Assembly (NCBI GenBank): GCA_039000515.1
Contig: JBCFYV010011164.1
Coordinates: 37,217,234 to 37,281,233 of the forward strand
Direction: 5' to 3'
Source: Timema cristinae
Lineage: Eukaryota > Arthropoda > Insecta > Phasmatodea > Timematidae
Length of the DNA: 64,000 nucleotides
The notes under the pieces are model-generated. The model worked only from the letters and a program-made list of their open reading frames with translations. It was not told where the DNA came from and ran no database searches. Shown here piece by piece: positions 24,405 to 34,744 of the stretch. Positions within the stretch are counted from its first letter, which is position 1, and each line of letters begins with the position of its first letter. The translations under genes were made by a program, and so were the position numbers.

Positions 24405-24405
<1 letters not shown>
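24106..24405 (-). mobile_element. Mini-Helitron (non-autonomous)
   Basis: Read on the minus strand the segment ends 'ccccaacgagcaaagctag' followed by T, a Helitron-like 3' end. It starts near 'tactactataaattcacatg', which resembles Helitron 5' ends. It is about 300 bp, non-coding, and abuts an (AAT)n run at its 5' side. Support comes from the termini alone. Confidence 0.5.
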
Positions 24406-24444
<39 letters not shown>

Positions 24445-24445
24445 T
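24406..24445. repeat. (AAT)n microsatellite
   Basis: About 12 AAT units lie next to the mini-Helitron and a diverged minus-strand SINE (24445-24600). Confidence 0.9.
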
Positions 24446-24980
24446 TTACCTGCATTTGCGAGGAGGAATCGTGGGGATACAATTTAGGAAAATACACTCT
24501 CATTACATTTGGCCGGGATTTGAACCTTTACATCTCAATCACCGACAAACCAGACAAAATTATCTTGAAGTTTGGACACCGTGACCAACGTATATCAAAT
24601 ACATTTTGGATCCATGAGTAAGCATAATATACAACATATTATACACAGTTAAATTTTCATAAGTAGAGTCTTATAGCAAATACAAATATACACTTTTTCA
24701 AACAATAATGATAATATCTATACATAATATTTGTCAAAAGTGACCATTGCGGAACACATGGCTTGACGTACGACCACGTGAAAGAATAATTAGTAGCTTT
24801 TCGTAGCTGTAAGGTAAGGCTTTTTCTTTTAAAAAAATTGTCTCTATAGTCTCTATATAGTATGAAGGCCTATGTGTATTCCTACAGCTGGATCCACGAT
24901 GCATCTATTTTACATATATATATGATATCCTGTCTTCCTGAAATGCGGATGGGGAACTATAGTTTAAAGCGCAACTTTTG

Positions 24981-24986
24981 CACATA
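24981..24986. repeat. Target-site duplication, left copy (CACATA)
   Basis: CACATA directly precedes the first base of the left inverted repeat and is repeated exactly at 41206-41211 after the right one. A 6-bp duplication is the size made by Polinton integrases. Confidence 0.9.
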
Positions 24987-25821
24987 AGTAGTCTAGTGCG
25001 GTGAACCAGCCCACTACGTCACAGCTGTGTTTTTTTTACCGTTATTCCGCCCCCTGCTCCCTCCCGCCCCTTTTCAGTCTAGTGCGGTGAACCAGCCCAC
25101 TACGTCACAGCTGTGTTTTTTTACCGTTATTCCGCCCCCCTCCCGCCCCTTTTCCTCCTGCCCCTCCCCAACAAACCCTGGACATGTTGGTTCTTGCTGA
25201 TTGTTAATTGTTAGGATAGAGGTGTTGTAGTTTTTTATTGCTGGCATACGCTGGACATGTTGGTTGTTAATTAATTGGTAGGATAGAGGCGTTGGGGTTA
25301 TTATTGGTAGGATAGAGGTTTTTTTATTCATCAATTAGGGCGCTGTAGTTTATTTGCTGAAGCATAGAGCCACCCGGGGCTCGCGCTCCACGTCTTTCTC
25401 CTCCGATTGGTAGGATAGAGGTGTTTTTTATTCATCAATTAGGGCGCTGTAGTTTATTTGCTGAAGCATAGAGCCACTCGCGCTCCACGTCTTTCTCCTC
25501 CGATTGGTAGGATAGAGGTGTTTTTTATTCATCAATTAGGGCGCTGTAGTTTATTTGCTGAAGCATAGAGCCACTCGCGCTCCACGTCTTTCTCCTCCGA
25601 TTGGTAGGATAGAGGTGTTTTTTATTCATCAATTAGGGCGCTGTAGTTTATTTGCTGAAGCATAGAGCCACCCGCGCTCCACGTCTTTCTCCGCAGGCTG
25701 ACCGATAGCAAATGACGCCAGCTTCTCCAACAGTGGCAATCAGCCTTTCACTTTTCCCTCCCCACCCCTCCCTCAGAGCCGGGGGGTTGTTCATCCTGGT
25801 TTTCCCCCTTCCCCGGTCATT
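24987..25821 (+). repeat. Polinton left terminal inverted repeat (~835 bp)
   Basis: It pairs with 40599-41205. From the tip it holds: AGTAGT; a CRE/E-box-like stretch 'cactacgtcacagctgtg'; a pyrimidine-rich block; 'ccctggacatgttggttctt'; a minisatellite; and an inner part 'cagcctttcacttttccctc' and 'ttgttcatcctggttttccc'. The outermost 86 bp are present twice in tandem here (tip at 24990 and again at 25076) but once in the right repeat. Confidence 0.9.
25303..25696. repeat. TIR minisatellite, four ~97-bp units
   Basis: Units start at 25303, 25406, 25503 and 25600 with 'attggtaggatagagg', followed by 'ttattcatcaattagggcgc', 'tgtagtttatttgctgaagc' and 'ctccacgtctttctcc'. Units two and three are the same apart from minor changes, so the array looks recently expanded. 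The right TIR has only two units. Confidence 0.9.
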
Positions 25822-27690
25822 ACCTTCTGGGGGGGCGACGTACCGAGCAATAACCTCCATTCACCTTGAGGAGTCATTGTGTTTCTCAAAATAGACACCT
25901 GTAAGGCAGCTATGAAAAGTCCCGTTACACGGCAGATTCGCTTTTACATTCCGTGAAAGCGGCAGGCCCAAGTCAGCTCTCAACGGAGGAATAATATTGA
26001 ATTTAATGTTCGCAACTATATCCCTATGAAAGTTTAAGCCCACACATCAATGCACTCAACATTTGCGAGAGTACCTTCAGATGCACTGAGGGAGGGTAGA
26101 TTTTAGCGACGCCCGTTTTGCACGGTGAATTTACTGTAGTTTGTAATTCGTGTGTCTAGATTGGATTCGAACCAGAGACCATCAAATTACTGAGCGCCTT
26201 ACCGACGGCCCGATTAGTTAGTTACCCCTTAATAGGCGATAACACCGCACAACTTCGACTCAATGTTAATAATTCTCTCGCCCTCTGCAAGAGCGGACTA
26301 AGTACAGATAAATTAAATGGCTAATCCTCGGTAATTGTATCTGTATAACGAATATGAAAACGGGTATTTAGCTTATCATTGCACGTAACATAAAGAATGA
26401 CCACATGGTTTAAGGCGCTACTATAGCAAAAGACTATACTACATAAGCACCGTGATTTTTTTCCTAGATATTTTACTTATAAACTTATGTAAAAGTTATT
26501 ATTTATGTTATCAAAATATATATATAGCCGCCATGATTTTTTTCCCGAGGTATTTAACATAGGAACATGTGTAAAGGTTATACATTATTTAATATTTAAT
26601 ATTATATTAATTGCCGTACAGGGTTTGTCGTGCTTGCTTATCGGCCCACTAGATGGCATTGAAAGCCTGTTTAGTTAATGTGAGGTTTCTAGGAGAGTTT
26701 ACAAATAATAAATAAGGCAATGTAAGGTTTTCTTTAACAATTTGCTGAGTATTTATCATACGCCCGGCCATGTGATATTTTAAACGGTCAGAACCCCGTA
26801 TTCATACGTCAAGTCAGGTGATCTGCAGTACAAATAATTCTAGGGTAGAAAGCAAATAAAAGTTCTGTCTGAATACTCACTATTTAACATATTCATACGT
26901 CTCAAGTCATGTGATATACAGCATATACTTTAAACAGGCAGAATCCCCTATTCATACGTCAAGTACTCACAGTCGGCAAAGACCTAAATAATATTGCGCT
27001 TGTAAATTAATTGTTGATTGTCAATAAAAAAAAAACTAGTAAGAATATGTTGTTAATATTTAAGGTAAGGTGACGAGTTCACACACGGTATTTAATATCT
27101 TGGGATAGTGTACCCGCATTTGCCTCAGTGTTCGAAGTCAAACCAATGATGAACCCCGCTAAGTAGATAGGAGGACGGAAAATGTACCCGCATTTTCACG
27201 AAGGGTGCGGAAAAAACACCTTTGGTCTACGTTTGCGGGAGGGCTGACACCTAGAATGGTCATGTACCAGAACGGGAATCAAACCCGCGACCTCCCAGGC
27301 ATTGGCAGTGACGCCTTAGACTACGCTACCTGTGATGCAGGTGAATAACAAACGCATACCGAGCAAGTATGTTGATAGATACTGACCGCCGGTAAAGTAG
27401 CTATATGCTCTTCATACTATAGTTTTGGTCTTTCTACCAAACAAATTAAAATATTTAAGGTAAGGTTTCAAGTTCCAAACCCGTGACCTCTGGCTTAGTA
27501 CGCCATTGCTCTGACCACTGAGCTATCCAGGATTCGTTCCGTGCTCAGGGTCATTCTTCACTCATATTTAAGGCAGTGGAACAGAGCATCGAGCAGGCAC
27601 CTCCGTCCACTTCGCTGGGTCGATGCCGACTACTGAAATAACGGGATTTACAAAGGGACTTATGGACAGGTCTGTGTTGCGCATGCGCAG
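25822..27690. other. Left subterminal spacer with tRNA-like/SINE remnants
   Basis: No coding frame is supportable. Minus-strand tRNA-like texts occur at 26165-26215 ('ttggattcgaaccagagacc'), 27268-27345 ('acgggaatcaaacccgcgac', head 'tagactacgctacct') and 27470-27540 ('ttccaaacccgtgacctctg', 'gctctgaccactgagctatc'). A SINE-like body precedes the second one. I saw no integrase remnant on either strand. Confidence 0.6.
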
Positions 27691-27776
27691 AGACACATTA
27701 GAGTATTAGGTCATTACAGACGGCAGGCTCTTTGAAGAGGGTATAAATAGAACCCGCTCATTACATTTGGTCATTT
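27679..27776 (+). promoter_or_regulatory. Promoter of the spliced left gene (TATA + Inr)
   Basis: TATAAATA lies at 27742-27749. An initiator TCATTT (TCAKTY) starts at 27771, putting the +1 A 31 bp after the TATA start, the canonical spacing. 'gcgcatgcgcag' at 27679-27690 matches the palindromic NRF-1-type site. The first ATG follows at 27811, leaving a 5' leader of about 38 nt. Confidence 0.75.
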
Positions 27777-27810
27777 CAATTTGTGATTGACGCCGCCGAA
27801 CATCAAAAAA

Positions 27811-28388
27811 ATGAGTTTCGAGTCGCTAGAAAATTTTCTAAATTTAGGTAAGTTTTTTTCTGTATATTTTAACTGGTGTTTTTTTTGTTGCCTAATACAG
27901 CTGGGGTGTACAATGGTGTTCTTCTTTTTTTTGTTAGTTGAAGAGCCCCCGGTGATTGGAGGGGATTTACAACCGGAGGATCCCAATAGCCTGGACCAGC
28001 TGCTACTGTTCGATGAAAACGGAATTTGCAACGCTGATGCTAACGCGTCAATGGGTAAGTAACAGACTAAAAACATATATATTGGAGTCTTGTTGGTGTT
28101 TTTTTTCCTGTAAATGCTAATTAATTTGTATTTATTTAATTTCAGACTACTGGGATCCGTACGGTTTAGACGAAGGGCTTCGGGGGTGCATACCGTCAGT
28201 TGTAGAGACATCGACTCCCCCGGAGGCGCCCTTACGAATCGGTGCCACTCACGACGCCACTGATGTCGCCCCCAGGCCCTCTCCCTGTATCTTTGCGCCC
28301 GCGCCCCTACCACCGGTACCCCTCGTCGCCATGGGAAATGCACCTCCCGCTGTTTGGGCAGATTTGGACACCCTTGACCGACTGCTAT
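27811..28388 (+). CDS. Three-exon 5' gene, probably the N-terminus of the PolB protein
   Basis: Three exons can be read: 27811-27847, 27938-28054 and 28146-28388. Donors are GTAAGT in all three cases (27848, 28055, 28389), and acceptors are TTGTTAG (27937) and ATTTCAG (28145). Together they give 132 codons plus one base. The product begins MSFESLENFLNL, is acidic at first, then rich in Pro, Ala and Val ('RPSPCIFAPAPLPPVPL'), and has no recognised domain. The third donor leaves phase 1. The acceptor at 30109, in front of the polymerase exon, restores exactly the polymerase frame, so I favour a 5' extension of PolB. An alternative acceptor at 28541 would give a short separate protein ending at 28616. 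The first intron is 90 nt with no in-frame stop, so its retention is also possible. Confidence 0.6.
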
Positions 28389-30109
28389 GTAAGTACCTTC
28401 TACATGTAGCCAGTAGGCAGTGTAGCTTTCTCTCTCTCGCACAAATCCTGTTATATCGCCCCTCAGAGTCGAAAACAATTGCTAGCAGTGAGCTTGTACT
28501 ACATCGTTTAGTGTATAAAAGAATGCGTGTGTTTACAGTTTAGAGCAAGGAAAACTATATTGCTACTTAAACGTTTATTAAAAATCCTACCTGTATGATT
28601 TATACTGAGCCATTGGGAGGGAGTCCTTGGTTCAATTCCCTCTTGGGATAAGCGAAAATACTGGTTTAGTCAACTATTTTGTTCAATAAAGGGTCCCGGG
28701 TTCAAAGACAGAAAATTATAATTGTCGTTTTACAATGTGATCGAGTATCATTTTAGTGTCTCCTGGTCACGGGTTCATTTCCTGTACAAAGTCAGAAAAT
28801 TGTAATCAACACTTTAGACAGTCACGTTTCACTCTGCATAAACATAAGTCCATACACTTTAATTTATGATGTGTAATAGTAACCAATTTAAAAAACTATA
28901 TGTATGCAGTGCCACGGGTTCGAATCCAAACAGGGGTTTAAAAATGAGAGTTTATTCTTCTTGTACTAAATTTGTGTCTGGCTGACACTTTAGGGCGTAC
29001 TTTTTTTAATTCCAGTCTAAATGTTTACGTGTTCTTATGTATGTTTACACGTTGCAGGCTTAATATAGTAAAATGTATTTTAGTTAAGGGCTGTACATTT
29101 CCTCTGTCAATTTATTACCGTCTTTTGTTTACCGCCAAACATAATCTTAAAAGTTGTGCTTATTTTATAAATAAAGTAATGCATGTTAAGGATACAGCTG
29201 CCTCTAGATACATATTTCAAATATAGGAGGCAGCTAGTAGCTTATGATAACCAAACAAATGTTTTTTGAAAAGGGTTGAACATATTTTTCCCCGATTTAA
29301 AGAAAGCTGTTATAAACTCAAATTTTACTACCCCTTTTAAGGTGTCTAACTTTCGTTGTGTTAAGTGCGGCGGGCTGTCTATCCACTCATTATGCAGGCG
29401 TTAGAAACAACATCTAGTATCATAGCTATCAATTCATTACGCGAGCATAATCTCAGGCGTTTTTTTCAATAAATTGACACATTCGTAGTTGAAACAATTA
29501 AAGCGAAAAGTATCTTAAGACGTAATCTCCGCTGCTAAAATGATATAATAATAATAATAATAATACAAAAAGTATTAAAGAGATGAGTTTGAGCTTCAAA
29601 TCTTAGCAAGGTAAACTAGAGACAATTTTTTTTCACTCTCCCTCCACCGCAAGTGTTGACGCACTTCTGTAAATGTCGGTTACGTCTAAAGCAATTGAAA
29701 AATTGAACATGCTATAGTAATAATAATAATACAAAAAGTATTAAAGAGATGAGTTTGAGCTTCAAATCTTAGCAAGGTAAACTAGAGACAATTTTTTTTA
29801 CACTCTCCCTCCTCTGCAAGTGCTAACGCACTTCTGTAAATGTCGGTTACGTCTAAAGCAATTGAAAAATTGAACATGCTATAATAATAATAATAATACA
29901 AAAAAAGTATTAAAGAGATGAGTGTTAGGTTCGAATCTTACCAAGGTAAACTAGAGAAAAATTTTCACTCTCCCTCCCCCGCAAACGCTGACTCACTTCT
30001 GTAAATGCCTGTTACGTCTAAAGCAATTGAAAAATTCAAACATATTATACATTTTAAAGAAAAAAATATGCGCCTGTTGTAACAAGGCTTACTTTGACAT
30101 GTGTTATAG
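28389..30109 (+). other. Putative 1.7-kb intron with B-box-like and SINE-like repeats
   Basis: It begins with GTAAGT and ends GTGTTATAG. It has four sequences like the Pol III B box at about 28628, 28694, 28767 and 28917 (the last, GGTTCGAATCC, is a perfect match) and three tandem SINE-like units (29540-30050). No other coding frame is convincing; an 84-codon frame at 28972 shows no motif. Confidence 0.45.
29540..30050 (+). repeat. Three tandem ~170-bp SINE-like units
   Basis: Units start near 29543, 29718 and 29885 with (AAT)n then 'acaaaaagtattaaagagat'. They run through 'cttagcaaggtaaactagag', 'cactctccctcc' and 'ctgtaaatgtcggttacgtc', and end 'caattgaaaaattgaacatg'. The 'ttcgaatctta' and 'cactctccctccccc' parts match the SINE body used elsewhere in the window. 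The first two units agree more closely with each other than with the third. Confidence 0.85.
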
Positions 30110-33100
30110 TTGAATTGGAGGCCGGAAATGGCGGGATGACCACAGAGCCACCATCACCAGCGGTGGGACCCCTCCAGCCCTATGTAGCCGCATCGCCCCA
30201 GCTCCAGAGAGAAGGGGTTCGAGCCCCTGTGTCCCTGCAAGCCGGAACATCTTCACTCCGGCCTCTACAGCAGGGAGACGGAGTTCGAGCCCCGGCGGCG
30301 GCGGCGAGGGAGATGGGGCCCGTGGAACTGGCGATAGCGGGACCGTCGTTTGCCCCTCAAAACGGAATTAGTGGCCAGGTGAATCAGGTAGGTGGGGAAT
30401 TGCAAAATGGCGTCCCTCTTCGCATCATCGAAGAGAGGATTAAACAATTGAGGCGTTTCTTTTATACTGGTAGAGAAATTACCGTACATCTTGGTGCACC
30501 AGCAAGCGATCGTGACGCAATAAGCTGGCTTGAAGAACAAATTACTAATTTGCTCCATCGGTTGCAGGACCATGGCGTTAGCGCCGATGACCACGTAGGC
30601 TTACTTTTGAGTAGCACTGACTCAACGTTAAGCCCTGTGTATGTCTCATTTAGACGAGCAGACCAGCTAGACGCTAGAGCAGTGCTTGATAACGTAAGTC
30701 GCGTGCTGCAGAGTAATAGTTTGTTTTTGAGTACTGCACCATTGTACGTTAAACTCTCCCACTTTAAGGAGCCTCGCGGGAGTGGACGTTATTGTGATAA
30801 ACTCTCTCCCGCAAGCACATATAGCCGTAAAAACCAAGGGATCATTACGATTCAAAATGACGACACACTTTGTCTTGCCCGTGCATTGGTTGTCGCCAAA
30901 GCTATATGTGACAATAAAAGAGAACCAGGATGTATGGACGTGAACACCGTTAAACAAATTAAACAGGGCCGTCAAATTCAAAAACTCAAAGCAGAATATT
31001 TATGCCGTGATGCCCGTGTGAATCTTTTGAAAGGTGGTGGGCTCACTGAGCTGAAACAATTTCAAGCATACCTTTCCGAATACAAAATCACAGTGTTCAG
31101 GGAACGTCGGGGGAGACAGGTCCTATATGAGGGGCCTACTCCCTCCGAACATTCCTTTAAGGGGCACCTTGATTTGTATTTTCACGACGATAAGCAAAAC
31201 CATTTTGACGTCATAACATCCTTGACAGCCGCATTTAAGTGCTCGCACTTTTGCCGCGAATGCCGTGTGCCATTTGATCATAAGAATGCGCACAAGTGTC
31301 AATCCGCGTGCAAAAAGTGCCACGCTAAAGCGGTTTGTAGCGGAGGCCGATCTGTGGTCTGTAATGACTGCGGGCGTTGGTTCACAAATCAGACGTGCTT
31401 TGATAACCATAAACGTCCCGGGTTTTTCAGCGGTCACAGATCGGTCTGTGATGTCAAAAAGGTTTGCGAGGTATGCGGGCAATTTTTCAGTTTGGAAAAA
31501 TCAAATTATTCACATAGGTGTTATGAGACTTTTTGTAGAGTATGCGATTCATATCGTCCTTTTGGTCATTTCTGTTATATGAAGCAGGCCCCATCCAAGC
31601 CGTCACTGGAAAAGAGTAGTTTCATGTTTGTATTCTATGACTTTGAATGCAGACAAGAAACGCTTCTTCAAGGTGCGGTCAGCACGTACTTACACGAACC
31701 TAACCTATGTGTCGTGCAAACGTGTTGTAAGGCTTGTGTTCATATAGATGCAAATGATCACCATTGCACCGACTGTGGGGGCGATAGGACTCGCATATTC
31801 AAGGGTGATACCACAATGGCCCAATTTTTCGAATTTATAGAACAAATTAAAGCTTCAAAATTTAAGGATATCACCCTCCTCGGCCATAACGCTAAATCCT
31901 ATGATGGAAATTTTATTTTAAAATACATGATGGAGGTAAAAAAATGGACTCCAGAACTTATAATGAACGGTGGGAAAATCATGTCCATGCGTTACGGCCC
32001 GCTCCACTTTATTGACTCACTGAACTTTCTCCCGATGTCGCTGTCCAAATTGCCCAAAACTTTCGGCTTGGACGAGTCTTTGGCCAAGGGACATTTCCCC
32101 CATTTTTTCAATAAAAAAGAAAACGCGGGGTATAGGGGTCCCTTGCCGCCAAAGGAGGACTACGGCATCGGCGAGATGTCAGTTGAGGGAAAGGAGCACT
32201 TTGAGAAGTGGTATGACGCGTTGGTCAAAGATAACTATGTCTTTGATTTTAAACGCGAGTTGGAACTGTATTGTGTGAAAGATGTAGAGATCCTACGGAA
32301 GGCCTGCCTGAAGTTTAGAGAGATGCTCATGGAGAAAGCAAAGGTGGATCCTTTCAGAGAGGCGTGTACGATAGCTGGAGCGGCCATGTTGGTTTACCGC
32401 CGAAGTCATCTTAAGGAGAATACTATCGGTATTATCCCTAACGGTGGCTATCGGTGCGCAGACCAACAGTCGCACGTCGCTGTACAATGGCTCTGCTGGG
32501 AGGCCCATCAACGCGGTGTCTCTATTCTTCATGCGGGTAACGGCCGTGAGGAATATGTGTTAGGGCGACGTGTAGACGGTGTTGTTAAAGCTGGAGATAC
32601 CACCACCGTCTTCCAGTTTTGGGGCTGTTATTGGCACGGGTGCCCTCTCTGTTACCCTGACAGGACCACCCCCGTCAAAAATAGCCCCCACGAGACCATG
32701 GAGACGCGTTATGAAGCGACCATGGCTTGTTTGGAAAAGTTTAAGAATGCCGGCTACACGGTCGTAGAGATGTGGGAGTGCATGTTTAATGCGATGAAAC
32801 GCACAGACAAGGACTTGCAGCAATTTGTACTCCGGCACGAGGTGTATACCAAGGAACCTCTCAGTCCCAGGGATGCATTCTTTGGCGGGCGTACAAATTG
32901 TATCAAGCTCTTCCACGAAACAGACCTTTCTTGTGGGGAGAAGATCAAGTACTTGGATGTGTGTTCATTGTATCCATACGTTTGCAAGTATAAAAAATAC
33001 CCAGTCGGCCACCCCAAAATTCACTTGGAACCAAATTGTCCGTCTATAGATCAAGTAGAAGGCATAGCCAAAGTTACAGTGACGCCTCCGCGAGATTTAT

Positions 33101-33618
33101 TCCTGCCCGTATTGCCTACCAGGATGCACGACAAGCTAATGTTCATCTTGTGCAGGAAATGCGGGGAGGAGAAAAACCAAGGCGCGTGTCAGCACAACGA
33201 CAAAAAAGATCGCTGGTTGACAGGCGTCTGGGTGATTGACGAGATCCGGAAAGCCGTTGAGAAAGGCTACACCGTTGAAGCAGTGCACGAAGTGTGGGAG
33301 TACAATGTATCTGTTTATGACCGTCAGACGCGTTCTGGCGGCCTGTTTCACGGGTACATTGATACTTTTTTGAAAATTAAACAAGAAGCCAGCGGATGGC
33401 CAGAGTGGTGTACCTCACAAGAGGAAAAGTTAGCTTACATTCAAAATTATGAGGAAAGGGAAGGGGTAAAACTCGATTTCGGCTCTGTTTGTAAAAACCC
33501 TGGTCTCCGCACTCTGGCTAAACTTTTTTTAAATTCACTATGGGGAAAGTTTGGGCAAAGACCCGATTTACCACACGTAGCCGTTGTCAACGACTATCAG
33601 GGCGTCACAAGTACCTGA
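30110..33618 (+). CDS. Protein-primed family-B DNA polymerase, main exon (exonuclease and palm motifs A and B)
   Basis: The frame is open from 30094 and residue numbers count from there. A splice acceptor at 30108-30109 makes 30110 the likely exon start; an unspliced ATG exists at 30136. Residues 383-494 form a Cys/His-rich zinc-binding region with many C-x2-C pairs. The 3'-5' exonuclease has ExoI D516/E518 (in 'FYDFECRQE'), ExoII N599/D604 ('GHNAKSYDGN') and ExoIII Y726/D730. Palm motif A is D955...'SLYP' (958-961), and motif B is K1143 with 'NSLWGKFGQR' from N1147. A C-x2-C insert lies between A and B, where protein-primed polymerases carry TPR1. This organisation is that of Polinton/DNA_pol_B_2 replicases, which use a terminal protein as primer. 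The frame stops at TGA 33616-33618, before motif C, so this piece alone cannot polymerise. Confidence 0.92.
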
Positions 33619-34271
33619 CGGATCCGTACATCACCGTGGACAGCGTCATTGATGTAAATGATGAGGTTATGTTCCTCAATTACAAGGATGCGCGTGACGC
33701 GTTGCGCCCTAACCCTAACACGAGTGTGGCGGTGGCGTGCTACACGACTGCTATGGCTAGGTTGCACTTATACAGCATCCTTGAACAATTGGGGGACCGC
33801 GTTTTGTATCATGATACAGATAGCGTTCTATTCACTGAACGCCCCGGCGATTGGAGTCCACCGACCGGAGACTTTTTAGGTGACCTCACCGATGAACTTC
33901 AGGATTACGGTCCGGAAAGCTACATTAGCGCCTTTGTATCTGGTGGTCCCAAAAATTACGCTTACCGAGTTTGCGTTGGCGGTGATCCTGCCAAAACAAA
34001 AACGGTGTGCAAGGTTCGCGGGATCACCATAAACTATGGCAACCGGAACGATGTTAATTTTGAAGTTTTGAAAGCGATGGTCACCGAACAGGCTGAGGAA
34101 AGATACATACAGATACCGCACAAAATTGTAAGAAAAGGTCTTGCGACTGTATGTACCGTTTCGCAGGCTAAAGTCTACCGGCCCGTGTACACCAAACGCC
34201 GGATAACAGATGATTTTAATACGTTGCCGTTTGGGTATCAGAGTCCTTGTAAACGCGCTCGCCACGAATAA
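33540..34271 (+). CDS. Family-B DNA polymerase, C-terminal part (motif C), shifted frame
   Basis: The plus-strand frame here is shifted by -1 from the main exon and overlaps its last 79 nt. Polymerase-like text starts at about 33605 ('KYLTDPYITVDSVIDVND'). Motif C is 'YHDTDSVLF', with the catalytic aspartates at residues 92 and 94 of this frame. Then comes 'GDFLGDLTDEL', the family-typical 'FVSGGPKNYAY', 'VCKVRGITINY' and a basic C-terminus (KRARHE) before TAA. Sequence on both sides of the break is well kept, so the break is young or a sequence error. The start codon at 33540 is just the first ATG of the open frame and is not considered a genuine initiation site. Together the two parts make a full-length replicase for this family. 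Confidence 0.9.
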   Translation: MGKVWAKTRFTTRSRCQRLSGRHKYLTDPYITVDSVIDVNDEVMFLNYKDARDALRPNPNTSVAVACYTTAMARLHLYSILEQLGDRVLYHDTDSVLFTERPGDWSPPTGDFLGDLTDELQDYGPESYISAFVSGGPKNYAYRVCVGGDPAKTKTVCKVRGITINYGNRNDVNFEVLKAMVTEQAEERYIQIPHKIVRKGLATVCTVSQAKVYRPVYTKRRITDDFNTLPFGYQSPCKRARHE

Positions 34272-34744
34272 AAGGTGATCATTTAGACGGGCTGAATAAT
34301 CATCTTTTTTTCTTTCACTCTAGACAGTTCCACTGACATACCATTTTTCAAAGATTTGAGATTTTTTTTCATATTTTTTTCTGCATGAAAACAAGCATAT
34401 TTTTTTATATTTTTTTATGCACCCGGGATACTTTTTTTTATATTTTTTTATTTGCCAGTACAGTCCTCTGCCTACCTGATTTTTTTTCTAGTCAATTAGT
34501 TGCTTGTATATATTTTAATTCTAGCCAAATGTTTGTATATATATATTTATTTTAAATCTAATACATTGTTTGTATATATTTTTTTTCTGATAAACTGATT
34601 GTATATATTTTTATTTTAAATCTAATACATTGTTTGTATATATTTTTTTCAGTCAAATATGGTAGACTGATTGTATATATTTTTATTTTAAATCTATTCA
34701 CATATATATTTATTTTCTTTTAGTACCGAGGCCACTATTCCCCC
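34272..34744. other. 3' flank of polB, T-rich
   Basis: This is a T-rich stretch with irregular repeats of 'ttgtatatatttttatttta' and 'aaatctaatacattgtttgt'. It has no coding content. It may be 3' UTR or post-termination sequence. Confidence 0.5.

Noticed and set aside
25303..25696. Regular ~97-bp units considered as a CRISPR-like array
   Set aside because: The whole unit repeats with no unique spacers, the setting is eukaryotic, and the array is part of an inverted repeat; it is a minisatellite.
25648..26043. Several 60-70 codon frames at the inner edge of the left TIR
   Set aside because: They span the TIR minisatellite and GC-rich TIR text on both strands, have no shared protein features, and the frames differ in the right TIR.
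27771..28478. A 235-codon minus-strand frame
   Set aside because: It is antisense to the spliced left gene and its introns, shows no family features, and the plus strand has TATA, Inr and splice sites.
33543..33549. Slippery heptamer GGGAAAG in the right phase for -1 frameshifting at the polymerase break
   Set aside because: Conserved polymerase residues (FGQR after motif B) continue in the first frame past this heptamer, so a shift here would remove them. The break lies further downstream, and an indel is simpler.
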